Assembly: GCA_002733215.1 (NCBI GenBank)
Contig: NVUY01000014.1
Span: 1,242 to 65,241 of the forward strand
From: Sulfurovum sp.
GTDB lineage: Bacteria; Campylobacterota; Campylobacteria; Campylobacterales; Sulfurovaceae
Length of the DNA: 64,000 bases
Direction: 5' to 3'
Below, piece after piece: positions 43,910 to 53,681 of this stretch. A program made the position numbers and the translations under genes. The first letter of the stretch is position 1; each line of letters opens with the position of its first letter. The notes under the pieces were generated by a model that had not been told where the DNA came from, made no database searches, and was given only the letters and a program-made list of their open reading frames with translations.

Positions 43910-44863
43910 ATGAATAATTTTAAAACCACAACTTCCGGTCGCATAGACAAACTGTTGGCTACAGAATTAAATGTAAGCCGTAACCAAGTTGAAAAGCTTG
44001 TGAAAGACGGACTTGTATCTGTGAATGATAAAGTAGTGACTAAAACGAGTTATAAAGTTTTAGTGGATGATGTCATTACTTATGAATTTAAAGAAGCCGA
44101 AAAACGAGAACCCGTAGAGATCGACTTTGATGTGGAGATACTGTATGAAGACGACTATTTGTTGGTTATTAACAAACCCTCAGGACTTGTGGTGCATCCT
44201 GCACCTTCAGTGAAAGAAGCTACTTTGGTGGACTGGCTGATCCAAAAAGGCATTTCTCTCTCCACCATAAGCGGGGAAGAACGCCACGGTATCGTACACC
44301 GCATAGATAAAGAGACGACAGGTGCCCTTGTGGTGGCTAAAGACAATAAAACACATGAAGCACTCAGCGCACAGCTTCAGGACAAGAGTATGGGACGCTA
44401 CTATCTGGCACTGATCGACTGTCCTTTAAAAGATGATATCGCAGTAGATAAACCTATAGGGCGCAACCCTAAGAACAGGCTGATGATGTCTGTTGTGCCT
44501 GAGGGTAGAAATGCCAAAACAGCTTTTGTGAAACTTCTTCCCGGCAAACATGGGGTAGAACTCATCGCTGCAAAACTTTTCACAGGCAGAACGCATCAGA
44601 TACGTGTGCATTTAAATACCCTGGGCCGTCATATTTTAGGGGATGATTTATATGGATTTAAGAGCAAAAGAGGTAAAATAGCACGAGTTAATCTACATGC
44701 ATATTTACTATATTTAGTTCACCCTGAAAGCGGTGAAAAAATGGAGTTCGTCTCCCCACTTTTTGATGATATGAAAGTGTATATCTCTAAAAATTTTGAT
44801 CAAGGTGAAGTGGATGAAAAAATCAACCCTCTTACTCTGGGTGCTGGCTTCAGTCACTTTTAA
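43910..44863 (+). CDS. RluA-family pseudouridine synthase
   Basis: A 317-residue rRNA pseudouridine synthase. N-terminal S4 RNA-binding domain (about 10-65: RIDKLLATELNVSRNQVEKL), then the catalytic domain with LVINKPSGLVVHPAPSVKEA, the catalytic Asp in GIVHRIDKETTGALVVAKD (near residue 140), and LFTGRTHQIRVHLNTLGRHI. RluD is the likely equivalent (23S positions 1911/1915/1917) but RluC cannot be excluded. The last bases overlap the flpA-like gene. Confidence 0.92.
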   Translation: MNNFKTTTSGRIDKLLATELNVSRNQVEKLVKDGLVSVNDKVVTKTSYKVLVDDVITYEFKEAEKREPVEIDFDVEILYEDDYLLVINKPSGLVVHPAPSVKEATLVDWLIQKGISLSTISGEERHGIVHRIDKETTGALVVAKDNKTHEALSAQLQDKSMGRYYLALIDCPLKDDIAVDKPIGRNPKNRLMMSVVPEGRNAKTAFVKLLPGKHGVELIAAKLFTGRTHQIRVHLNTLGRHILGDDLYGFKSKRGKIARVNLHAYLLYLVHPESGEKMEFVSPLFDDMKVYISKNFDQGEVDEKINPLTLGAGFSHF

Positions 44864-45479
44864 CGGTTGTGGCGGTATCAAGGGATTGATGACCTATGGC
44901 ACCGATCCCACACTCAGAACCATTAAGCAAGTACATACCCTACCTACGATGAATTCTATAGGTTTTGAATGGCCGAAAATAACCGACCGTCGTATTCGCG
45001 GAGTCAATGTCTACAGAGGGAATGCTTCGGGTGACAAAGCAAGCTTTAAACGCATTGGTACGGTGGGAAATCGCTATGCCACACATTTTGTAGATACCCA
45101 TGTGAAAGCAGACAGAGCGTACAGCTATACTTTCTCTACTTTTGCTTTAGGAAAAGAGTCCAGACGCTCCGAAGTGATAAAGGTGAGAACGCTGCGGGCA
45201 TTTTCACCTGTTTCTTTTGTCAAGGCCTATAAAGTAGCACCAGGTGTGGTGAAGATCTTATGGAGACCGCATGCCAAACAGAGTATCAATACCTACATTG
45301 TAGAGCGTTCAGTGAATGGTGGTGAATGGAAATTCGTTTCACAGGTACAGGGACAATTGATGGCTGAGTATATTGATACCTTCGTTAGAGCAGGACGTAC
45401 TTACAGCTATCGCATCATTGCGCAGAGTTATGACAAGATACAGGCAAAACCAAGTCACGCAACACAAGTTACATTATAA
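44814..45479 (+). CDS. Fibronectin type III lipoprotein (FlpA-like)
   Basis: A 221-residue lipoprotein from ATG 44814 inside the end of the pseudouridine synthase gene. Signal KKSTLLLWVLASVTFNGCGG with lipidated Cys18. Two fibronectin type III modules follow: about 45-130 (FEWPKITDRRIRGVNVYRG ... YSYTFSTFALGKESRRSEVI) and 140-221 (PGVVKILWRPHAKQSINTYI ... TYSYRIIAQS). The place between rluA and trmB is the place of flpA (Cj1279c) in Campylobacter jejuni, a fibronectin-binding adhesin, as I recall. In a free-living host the ligand is unknown. Confidence 0.85.
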   Translation: MKKSTLLLWVLASVTFNGCGGIKGLMTYGTDPTLRTIKQVHTLPTMNSIGFEWPKITDRRIRGVNVYRGNASGDKASFKRIGTVGNRYATHFVDTHVKADRAYSYTFSTFALGKESRRSEVIKVRTLRAFSPVSFVKAYKVAPGVVKILWRPHAKQSINTYIVERSVNGGEWKFVSQVQGQLMAEYIDTFVRAGRTYSYRIIAQSYDKIQAKPSHATQVTL

Positions 45480-45491
45480 TAAGCAGGAATT

Positions 45492-46685
45492 ATGCCACAT
45501 TTAAAAGTTACACCCTTTGACCCCTCTATAATAGAGCAAAAATTAGAAAAAAGCACTATGATGACTATGGTTGCCAAAGCACTTACACGTGATGATAGTC
45601 TCATCGGTATTGAGCATGCAGGCGAAGAGTTTTTACTTCAGCTCAAACCCGATGAAAAAGCCTATTTGCTAAAGTATGACAAAGTGACCAGACCGCTTAA
45701 AGTGAATCTGCTCAAAGAGGCTTTGGATGTCGTGTCAAAAGAGTTGAACTTAGAGATACTCTCTTCAAACATCGCTACATCCAATAGCAAGCCGGCACTC
45801 TCTTCGGAGTATTTTAAAAAAATTGAAGATTTTGAAAATATTACTTATCCTAAAGAGAAGGTGTCTGTTGAGGTAGGGTTTGGGTCTGGCAGGCACCTTT
45901 TACATCAGGCAAAAAAGAATCCGGATACACTTTACATAGGGTTAGAGATACATACACCTTCGGCACAACAGGTACTTAAACAGATAGAGCTGCAGGAACT
46001 TGACAATATCTGGGTCGTCAATTATGATGCCAGACTGTTTTTAGAAATGCTACCTTCCAATATTTGTGAACAGATCTTTGTACATTTTCCTGTCCCCTGG
46101 GATAAAAAACCGCAAAGAAGAGTGATAAGTCCCAGTTTTTTGGAAGAGTCTATGAGGATCTTGCGAAAAGGCGGACGACTGGAGTTGCGTACAGACAGTG
46201 ACAAATACTTCTGGTACGCTTTGGAAACTTTTTTCTCTCTCCCTAAGGTAGAAGTGGAAGTACGCAAAAATGAAGCACTGGAAGTAACAAGCAAGTACGA
46301 GGCAAGATGGCTCAGACAGGAGAAAGACATCTATGATGTGTATGTAAAATGTACGCAGAAATCGGAAGATAAACAAGTGGATATCGACTTTAATTTTATT
46401 GATGTAAAATACACCCAAGAAATAGAAAATCGTTTAGCTAAAAAAGCATTGGTTTTTGACGGGTATTTCATACACTTTGAACGTGTTTATAAAATATCTG
46501 AACAAAGATTGCTCATCAAATGTGCTTTTGGAAGTTTTGACAGACCAGAACATAAATATATTTTATTGGAAGAAAATACCTGCAGGTATTTTGTTTCTGC
46601 CCCTGTTAAGACAACAGTCAATTTTCATGCACATCAAAAATTAGGAGAACAGCTTATGTTTGCTAAAGGAGTAACAGATGTCTAA
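45492..46685 (+). CDS. trmB: tRNA (guanine-N7)-methyltransferase
   Basis: Methylates G46 of tRNA with S-adenosylmethionine. The 397 residues are longer than E. coli TrmB (about 240); the extra N-terminal 120 residues and C-terminal 100 residues are, to my knowledge, a feature of this group. The catalytic core has VSVEVGFGSGRHLLHQAKKN, LYIGLEIHTPSAQQVLKQI, the FVHFPVPWDKKPQRRVISPS motif (FPDPWxKxxHxKRR equivalent) and GGRLELRTDSDKYFWYALE. Overlaps ftsE by 8 bases. Confidence 0.92.
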   Translation: MPHLKVTPFDPSIIEQKLEKSTMMTMVAKALTRDDSLIGIEHAGEEFLLQLKPDEKAYLLKYDKVTRPLKVNLLKEALDVVSKELNLEILSSNIATSNSKPALSSEYFKKIEDFENITYPKEKVSVEVGFGSGRHLLHQAKKNPDTLYIGLEIHTPSAQQVLKQIELQELDNIWVVNYDARLFLEMLPSNICEQIFVHFPVPWDKKPQRRVISPSFLEESMRILRKGGRLELRTDSDKYFWYALETFFSLPKVEVEVRKNEALEVTSKYEARWLRQEKDIYDVYVKCTQKSEDKQVDIDFNFIDVKYTQEIENRLAKKALVFDGYFIHFERVYKISEQRLLIKCAFGSFDRPEHKYILLEENTCRYFVSAPVKTTVNFHAHQKLGEQLMFAKGVTDV

Positions 46686-47352
46686 TGTCATTCATGCCTC
46701 ACATCTGACGCTTGCCTATGAAAAAGGTGAGAAAGAGATCATCAAAGATGCGAATTTCAGTATTAAAAAGGGTGAATTCGTTTTTATTACCGGACCCAGC
46801 GGTTCTGGTAAATCAACACTGCTTAAAGCACTTTACGGGCAGTTGAAACCAAGTGAAGGCAGTCTTGTTGTGGGTGGACTTGATCTGGCCAATATAGGAA
46901 AAAGTAAACTTCAGGAACTCAGAACCCATATGGGTATCATTTTTCAAGATTATAAACTTGTGAATGAATGGACAGTGGCAAAAAATGTTGTCCTGCCTTT
47001 GATGATAGCAGGATACGCTACCGAGATACAGGATACACAGGCACGAAGACTGCTTAAACATGTGAAACTCGCGGACCATGCAGACAGATATCCTCTGGAA
47101 CTTAGCGGGGGTGAACAGCAGCGTGTGGGAGTTGCCAGGGCACTGGCCAAAAACCCGGTGGTCATTTTGGCAGATGAACCTACAGGTAACCTGGATGATT
47201 ATTCTTCCAATGTGATCTGGGACTTGATGGAAAATGCCTGCCAGCAGCTTGATACCACAGTGTTGGTCGTAACCCATAAGATCCCAACGATCTTTTCGTT
47301 ACCCTACAGACATTTTATTATAGAGAGCAAGGGCGTCTATGAAGTTCATTAA
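46678..47352 (+). CDS. ftsE: Cell division ATP-binding protein FtsE
   Basis: A 224-residue ABC ATPase that works with FtsX in the divisome to activate murein hydrolases. Walker [21 protein letters not shown] (about 36-55), Q-loop [22 protein letters not shown] signature [20 protein letters not shown], Walker [21 protein letters not shown] and switch His in [10 protein letters not shown]. FtsX overlaps its end by 14 bases. Confidence 0.95.
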   Translation: MSNVIHASHLTLAYEKGEKEIIKDANFSIKKGEFVFITGPSGSGKSTLLKALYGQLKPSEGSLVVGGLDLANIGKSKLQELRTHMGIIFQDYKLVNEWTVAKNVVLPLMIAGYATEIQDTQARRLLKHVKLADHADRYPLELSGGEQQRVGVARALAKNPVVILADEPTGNLDDYSSNVIWDLMENACQQLDTTVLVVTHKIPTIFSLPYRHFIIESKGVYEVH

Positions 47353-48154
47353 AAATCATTTGATGTTCATATTGCCGCTTATGGCGATTTTATTGGGTAT
47401 TGAGTTTTACCTTGTCTTTGACCGTACGACCAATACTTACGAGAAAGGGCTTAAAGAGGGTTACTCCATGCTTGTAGTGTCTAAAGATCCTATGGACCTG
47501 TCACAATTTCAGGCACTCAATGCGCATATAAGCAGTCTGGAAAAGATCAAACGTGACAACATTGTCTCAGAAGTGGCAGAAGGGGTAAGTAAAAGTACCT
47601 CTAAAGCGATATTGAAAGCCTTGCCTTATTTTTATAATCTCGGGTTAGATAGCTACCTTCACAGTTCAGGACTCGAAGAGATCAAAAAAGACCTTGAAAC
47701 AGATAAAAATATCAAGCGGGTTGAAACCTTTGGCGGCAGCTATAACTCCAGCTATAGACTTTTTTCTTTTATCAAGTTCACCTTAAAGATCTTTATCACT
47801 TTTATGACGATAGTGAGTCTTTTCCTGATCATCAAACAGATGGAGATCTGGAAATATGCACACAAAGAGCGTATGCAGGTCATGGAGATATTTGGTGCAC
47901 CTTTGATGCTGAGATCAGGTGTTTTGTTTAAAGTAGCTTTTATAGATGCCATATTTGCAACGATACTGGTCTCTGCTATTTTCTTGTATGTCAAGTTTTA
48001 CTGGGCTGCGCAAAGCGGGATTGATATCATGATGCAAAATCAGGAAGTACTGTTCAGGCTTAGTGATATAGGTATACTGTTCGGTTCGGCAGTGCTGATA
48101 GTCATTATCGCAGTCTATTCAGTGGTATTCAGCTCTAAGGGAGTGCAGGAGTGA
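47339..48154 (+). CDS. ftsX: Cell division protein FtsX
   Basis: A 271-residue membrane partner of FtsE. Four hydrophobic helices: about 5-25 (LMFILPLMAILLGIEFYLVF), 145-170 (FIKFTLKIFITFMTIVSLFL), 200-222 (FKVAFIDAIFATILVSAIFL) and 240-262 (LSDIGILFGSAVLIVIIAVY). The periplasmic loop between the first two holds the site that binds the EnvC-type activator, which is encoded next. FtsX sequences are weakly conserved; identity rests on gene order and topology. Confidence 0.9.
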   Translation: MKFIKNHLMFILPLMAILLGIEFYLVFDRTTNTYEKGLKEGYSMLVVSKDPMDLSQFQALNAHISSLEKIKRDNIVSEVAEGVSKSTSKAILKALPYFYNLGLDSYLHSSGLEEIKKDLETDKNIKRVETFGGSYNSSYRLFSFIKFTLKIFITFMTIVSLFLIIKQMEIWKYAHKERMQVMEIFGAPLMLRSGVLFKVAFIDAIFATILVSAIFLYVKFYWAAQSGIDIMMQNQEVLFRLSDIGILFGSAVLIVIIAVYSVVFSSKGVQE

Positions 48155-49515
48155 GATCTCTCATCTTCATTTGTTTTCTCACTGTAAGCTTACTTCACGG
48201 TGCTTCAACGAGTATAAAGATCAAAGATTCCAAGAAGAATCTTTCTGCTCAAAAGTCTGCGAAAAAAAAGACAAGCAGACGTTTGAACAATATAGCAAAA
48301 GATATAAAGTCTGCTGAAAAAGACATTGTTTATCTTGAAAAAAAGATCGATGAGCTTGGGCGTAATCAGGAAAAATCAGAGAAAAAGTATGAAGTACTGA
48401 AAGGTGAATTGCTCAAGTCTGAAAAGGATTTTAAACAAACCAGTCAAGAGTTAGATAAAAAACGTAAAGTATTTATTTCTCTACTTTCTGAGCAGTTCTC
48501 TATCGTTTTTGCGATGGAGCAGGCACATGAACCTACACGTAAATCCATTTTGACCCAGGAAGTATACAAAGCCTACAAAAAACATAACGCGAAAGTCCTG
48601 GCGACGTTAAAGACAGATATTATCGCACTTAAAAAGCGTAAAAAATCCAAATTGTCTTCACGTAACAAAACAGAGGCTGAAATAAAAAGAATCATTAAAA
48701 AACGAAAATCTTATGCACAAAAAAAACTGGAAAAAGAGAAGCTTCGTAAGAGCCTTTCGGGGGATGAAGAAAAATATAATGTGAAACTCGAAAAAATAGT
48801 CGATAAACAGAATTCTCTTCGCAGTACTTTAGCAAAATTGAATATTTTACGTACAAAAGAAGTAGAAGAGGCGCGAAAAAGAGCAGCAGCGAAAAAAGAA
48901 GCAATGCGTCTTGAAAAAAAGAGACAAAGAGAAATACGTAAAGCCAAAGCGCTGGCACGTACCAAGGCAAGAAAAGCAAAAGAAGATTTACGTAATGCAA
49001 AAACAAAGAAAGAGAGGAAGAAAGCACGTCTGGCAGCAAAAGCAGCAGAAAAAGAGAAGAAAAAAGTCTATAAGAAGAGTGCCAAGGTCAGACAGGTCAA
49101 CTCTTCATATAAAAAATCTAAAACCTATGCTTACAAAGGAGGGAAAACGATCTCTCCTTTGCCCGGTTCGAAGCTGGTAAAGAAATTTGGTACTTATGTG
49201 GATCCAATCTACAAGATAAAGATCTTTAACGAGTCCATCACTTTGAAGGCTACCTCAAATACCAAAGTACAAAACATTCTAAACGGAAAAGTGGTGTTTG
49301 CAGGGAAGAGCTCTATGCTGGGCAAGGTAGTAGTCGTTTCTCACAGTCGTAAGATCCATACAGTGTACGCCGGACTCTCCAAGATAGCACCTACCATACA
49401 TGTGGGTGTCAAGATCAAAAAAGGGTATGTGGTGGGGAAGGTCAATGAAAAGCTTATTTTTCAGGCAACAAAAAACTCTAAACACATCAACCCTTTGAAA
49501 TTGATCAAGATCTAG
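48151..49515 (+). CDS. EnvC-like murein hydrolase activator (degenerate LytM domain)
   Basis: A 454-residue exported protein, GTG start overlapping ftsX. Signal RSLIFICFLTVSLLHGAST, then long Lys/Glu-rich coiled coils (about 25-110 and 150-310, very rich in KKxR), and a C-terminal LytM/M23 fold (GKTISPLPGSKLVKKFGTYV ... LGKVVVVSHSRKIHTVYAGL). The HxxxD and HxH zinc ligands of active peptidases are lost (HTVYAG instead of the HxH pattern), as in E. coli EnvC, which activates amidases rather than cutting the wall itself. FtsEX control and the amidases at 56-58 kb fit this role. Confidence 0.88.
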   Translation: MRSLIFICFLTVSLLHGASTSIKIKDSKKNLSAQKSAKKKTSRRLNNIAKDIKSAEKDIVYLEKKIDELGRNQEKSEKKYEVLKGELLKSEKDFKQTSQELDKKRKVFISLLSEQFSIVFAMEQAHEPTRKSILTQEVYKAYKKHNAKVLATLKTDIIALKKRKKSKLSSRNKTEAEIKRIIKKRKSYAQKKLEKEKLRKSLSGDEEKYNVKLEKIVDKQNSLRSTLAKLNILRTKEVEEARKRAAAKKEAMRLEKKRQREIRKAKALARTKARKAKEDLRNAKTKKERKKARLAAKAAEKEKKKVYKKSAKVRQVNSSYKKSKTYAYKGGKTISPLPGSKLVKKFGTYVDPIYKIKIFNESITLKATSNTKVQNILNGKVVFAGKSSMLGKVVVVSHSRKIHTVYAGLSKIAPTIHVGVKIKKGYVVGKVNEKLIFQATKNSKHINPLKLIKI

Positions 49516-49542
49516 ATTATGAAAAAGTAGAAAGAAGTATCG

Positions 49543-50496
49543 ATGAAAAAATTTATTTTGATCGTATTACTTTCTATCAATTTAATTGCAGGCGGTACTG
49601 CAAACACAATACAGGCTAGAGAAAACAATATGTCGAATGCTGTCAAAACAGATCAAAGAACGTATTTTGAAATAGCTATGGGTAAACCTGTCAAACCATT
49701 GACGGATGAAGAACTCATGAATAGAGTGATCTATACAAATCTGATTGGTATAGGTGTGATCGCTGTATGGGGTACTGTATTTTGGGATTATTTTGAGACT
49801 GCACCTACATCTGCCAATGAAGGCTGGTTTCGTTCTGATACGAAGTATGGCGGTGCAGATAAACTTGGGCATATGTACTCTACTTACCTTTGGTCACTGG
49901 GCTTCTCTTCTCTATTTGAATATTGGGGAATGCAGGAAGATCAGTCCTCTCTCTATGGTCCTCTTACTGCCTGGATCTTTCAGGGTGTGATGGAAGTTGG
50001 AGACTCTTTTAGTTCATCACAGGGATTTTCTTATGAAGACATGGTGATGAATACGGTAGGTGCAGGATTTTACTACGTGAGGGAAAAGTACCCTTCTGTC
50101 AAAGAAAAATTGGATCTTCGATTGGAGTATATTCCGGATCTCAATAGTAATCAAGATGTGTTTACACAATACAACTCTATGAAATATCTTATGGCACTCA
50201 AATTCTCTGGATTTGAGAGTATGGAAGATACGCCGATGAAATATTTTGAATTACAAGTAGGGTATTATACAAGAGGGTATCAGGATCGTGAAGACTATAC
50301 GCAAAAAGAAAGGGTTGCATATGTGGGTATCGGTATCAATGCGTCTGAAGTACTCAAAGCTCTGGGTTGGATAAAAACAAGTAAGATATTTAACTATTAT
50401 CAGCTGCCCTATACCTCTGTGCCATTTGGGTATGATTTTGATGTACCTGAATACGTTGCACCGTACTCCAGACCTTATCGCGGGTACAAAAGATAA
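49543..50496 (+). CDS. DUF2279/YfiM-like exported protein
   Basis: A 317-residue protein with a signal peptide (KKFILIVLLSINLIAGGTAN) and further hydrophobic stretches (NLIGIGVIAVWGTVFWDYF and LYGPLTAWIFQGVMEVGDSF). The TKYGGADKLGHMYSTYLWSL segment, with Asp-Lys-Leu-Gly-His, and the later VMEVGDSFSSSQGFSYEDMV are the DUF2279 hallmarks. Function unknown; relatives are outer-membrane or periplasmic. It lies between the FtsEX group and pyrH and is absent from that position in the gene order I recall from Campylobacter. Confidence 0.8.
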   Translation: MKKFILIVLLSINLIAGGTANTIQARENNMSNAVKTDQRTYFEIAMGKPVKPLTDEELMNRVIYTNLIGIGVIAVWGTVFWDYFETAPTSANEGWFRSDTKYGGADKLGHMYSTYLWSLGFSSLFEYWGMQEDQSSLYGPLTAWIFQGVMEVGDSFSSSQGFSYEDMVMNTVGAGFYYVREKYPSVKEKLDLRLEYIPDLNSNQDVFTQYNSMKYLMALKFSGFESMEDTPMKYFELQVGYYTRGYQDREDYTQKERVAYVGIGINASEVLKALGWIKTSKIFNYYQLPYTSVPFGYDFDVPEYVAPYSRPYRGYKR

Positions 50497-50516
50497 AGTA
50501 AAAAATGGTGCTTTAA

Positions 50517-51278
<762 letters not shown>

Positions 51279-51298
51279 TTTACAGTAAAAGGAAAAAT

Positions 51299-51505
51299 AT
51301 GAGAACAGAACAATTAACAGCTATAGCACTTGAAAAAGTAGATTTTGATAAATACCTTCTTGCAAATGCAGTAGGAAAAAGAGCAGAAGCTATCGCGAAT
51401 GGTGCACCTGCATTATTGGATAGTGATACCTCAGAGATGAAATATGCAGATATCGCACTTCAGGAGATCGCTGAAGGTAAGATCATCGTAAGCTTAGAAA
51501 GCTAA
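51299..51505 (+). CDS. rpoZ: RNA polymerase omega subunit
   Basis: A 68-residue subunit that helps RpoC assembly. It starts MRTEQLTAIALEKVDFDKYL and contains the omega core LANAVGKRAEAIANGAP and KYADIALQEIAEGKI. In many bacteria it couples the polymerase to (p)ppGpp; the rel gene directly downstream (6 bases) is the classic neighbour. AAAGGAAAA precedes the ATG. Confidence 0.92.
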   Translation: MRTEQLTAIALEKVDFDKYLLANAVGKRAEAIANGAPALLDSDTSEMKYADIALQEIAEGKIIVSLES

Positions 51506-51511
51506 ATTCCC

Positions 51512-53665
51512 TTGGATGCTTTTTTAGATAAAGCTAAAAATATACATACTGTAGAAGAGGCGACTGCCCTTCTTTGGGAGAAGATCCCCTCTCCGCTACC
51601 TGCAACGAGGATGGCACTAGCACTTTCCCTCAAAGCACATCAGGGTCAAACACGCAAAAGCGGTGAACCTTACATCGTTCATCCCATACTGGTCGCTGCC
51701 ATTACCGCCAAGATCTCTAATGATGAAACGATGGTGCAGGCTGCTTTACTTCATGATGTTGTAGAAGATACCCCTTATACCATTGAAGATCTGCAAAGTG
51801 AATTTGGAGAAGACATCGCACATTTGGTAGAAGGTCTTACCAAGATCATCGAGATCCGTGACGAAGAACTGGCACCTTCAGGTTCCGATGAAAGACTGAT
51901 CAACTCTGCACTGACCTTCCGTAAAATGCTCATAGCTTCCATCAAAGATGTACGTGTACTTGTGATCAAACTTTGTGACAGACTGCATAATATGCTTACC
52001 TTGGATGCACTGAGTGATGAGAAGCAAAAGCGTATTGCAGAAGAGACCCTTGTGGTGTATGCTCCCATAGCTCACAGACTGGGTATCTCCAGACTTAAAA
52101 ACCATTTGGAAGATCTGAGTTTTTATTATATCTATCCTGAAGATTATAAAGAGATAGACAGCTATATCAAGTCCAATGCACAAAATCTGCAGTTTAAACT
52201 CAATGCTTTTATTCAAAATGTCAAAGAGACGATGTATAAAGACGGGTTTAAAAAAGAAGATTTTGAGATCATTGGAAGAGTCAAGCATTATTACTCAATT
52301 TATCTCAAAATGCACCGCAAGGGTGTGAGCATCGAAGAAGTGCTTGATCTGCTTGCGATACGTATCATCGTTAAAGAGCCCATAGAGTGTTACAGGGTTT
52401 TGGGACTCATGCACTTAAGGTTCACGCCGCTTATATCGAGGTTTAAAGATTATATCGCTGTACCTAAAGAGAATGGATATAAAACTATACATACAACACT
52501 GTTTGATGAAGAGGGTATTGTAGAAGCGCAGATACGTACCACCCAGATGCATAAACTTGCAGAGTACGGCGTTGCAGCACACTGGAAATATAAAGGTGGA
52601 GACAACAGCGTAAGCCTGGGATGGTTAGAGAGTCTGCATTACCAAAATGAATCCATAGAAGAGTTCTACGAGTTGGCCAAATCGGATCTTTTTTCTGAAG
52701 ACATTACCGTGTTTTCACCTAAAGGGGATTATTTTACTTTACCTAAAGGCTCTGTGGCGCTTGATTTTGCCTATGCTATCCACTCACAAGTGGGTGCCAA
52801 TGCAACAGCGGCACTGGTGAACAAACAACAAGCATCTCTTTTGACCATTTTGAAAAATGGTGATATTGTCAATATTATCAAAGATGATGAAGCGCATCTT
52901 TACTGTTCCTGGATGGATACTGTGAGAACATCCAAAGCACAAGACGGTATAAGATCTGCCTGCAGGGCGAGAGTAAAAGAATCCGATACCCTAAGTGCTT
53001 ATAATATTTTGGGTACATTGTTCTCTCAGGAGAGTTCTGCGATGAAAGGGCTTATGCACAATATGGGACATGAAGATACAGTTTATAAACTACCTGTGCA
53101 GCTTGATTATTATAAAGAGACCATACACCAGGTGGCAGACTACATGGGTACCAAAGAGCTACGTTTTTGGGAATTACTTAAAAAAGGGTATAAAAAGCCA
53201 AAGGTCAAAGAGTTGGAGCACTTTAAATTCTTTACAAACAGACCTTTGGACGGTGTAGAATTTGATTATTGCTGTCATCCTAAAGTGGGTGATCAGATCG
53301 TTGCATTCTATAAGGGGAGTAAGGCTATTATACACCACAAATTGTGCAAGAAAGCCTATGCCAAGATCCTGGAGGCTGAAGAGATGATCTATGTCAGCTG
53401 GAGCGGTTCTAAACTCTCCCGATACCGACTCACCATAAGCCTTCAGAATCAAAAAGGTATTTTGGCAGATCTGCTGGCAAGACTTTCTGAACTTAAGCTC
53501 AATATTCTGAGTATAGAACTTGGTATCAGAAATTCAGAGCAAGCAGAGTTTTGTCAGATAGAAGTAGAAAGTGCTGAGCTTAAAAAACAACTTCTTGCAG
53601 AGAAGATCTCACAACAGTTTAAACTTATAGAGATCATAAGTTTAGATGACGCATATAACAAATAA
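51512..53665 (+). CDS. spoT: Bifunctional (p)ppGpp synthetase/hydrolase (Rel/SpoT)
   Basis: A 717-residue long RSH enzyme. HD hydrolase domain: SLKAHQGQTRKSGEPYIVHP, LLHDVVEDTPYTIEDLQ and KLCDRLHNMLTLDALSDEKQ. Synthetase domain: RLKNHLEDLSFYYIYPEDYK and RFKDYIAVPKENGYKTIHTT (catalytic region), VEAQIRTTQMHKLAEYGVAA. TGS domain: EDITVFSPKGDYFTLPKGSV, and a C-terminal ACT (SLQNQKGILADLLARLSELK). The HDxxED motif is intact, so hydrolysis is expected. It starts with TTG 51512; no other start is close. Probably the only long RSH of the cell. Confidence 0.95.
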   Translation: MDAFLDKAKNIHTVEEATALLWEKIPSPLPATRMALALSLKAHQGQTRKSGEPYIVHPILVAAITAKISNDETMVQAALLHDVVEDTPYTIEDLQSEFGEDIAHLVEGLTKIIEIRDEELAPSGSDERLINSALTFRKMLIASIKDVRVLVIKLCDRLHNMLTLDALSDEKQKRIAEETLVVYAPIAHRLGISRLKNHLEDLSFYYIYPEDYKEIDSYIKSNAQNLQFKLNAFIQNVKETMYKDGFKKEDFEIIGRVKHYYSIYLKMHRKGVSIEEVLDLLAIRIIVKEPIECYRVLGLMHLRFTPLISRFKDYIAVPKENGYKTIHTTLFDEEGIVEAQIRTTQMHKLAEYGVAAHWKYKGGDNSVSLGWLESLHYQNESIEEFYELAKSDLFSEDITVFSPKGDYFTLPKGSVALDFAYAIHSQVGANATAALVNKQQASLLTILKNGDIVNIIKDDEAHLYCSWMDTVRTSKAQDGIRSACRARVKESDTLSAYNILGTLFSQESSAMKGLMHNMGHEDTVYKLPVQLDYYKETIHQVADYMGTKELRFWELLKKGYKKPKVKELEHFKFFTNRPLDGVEFDYCCHPKVGDQIVAFYKGSKAIIHHKLCKKAYAKILEAEEMIYVSWSGSKLSRYRLTISLQNQKGILADLLARLSELKLNILSIELGIRNSEQAEFCQIEVESAELKKQLLAEKISQQFKLIEIISLDDAYNK

Positions 53666-53681
53666 ACAGGGGATAGAGAGT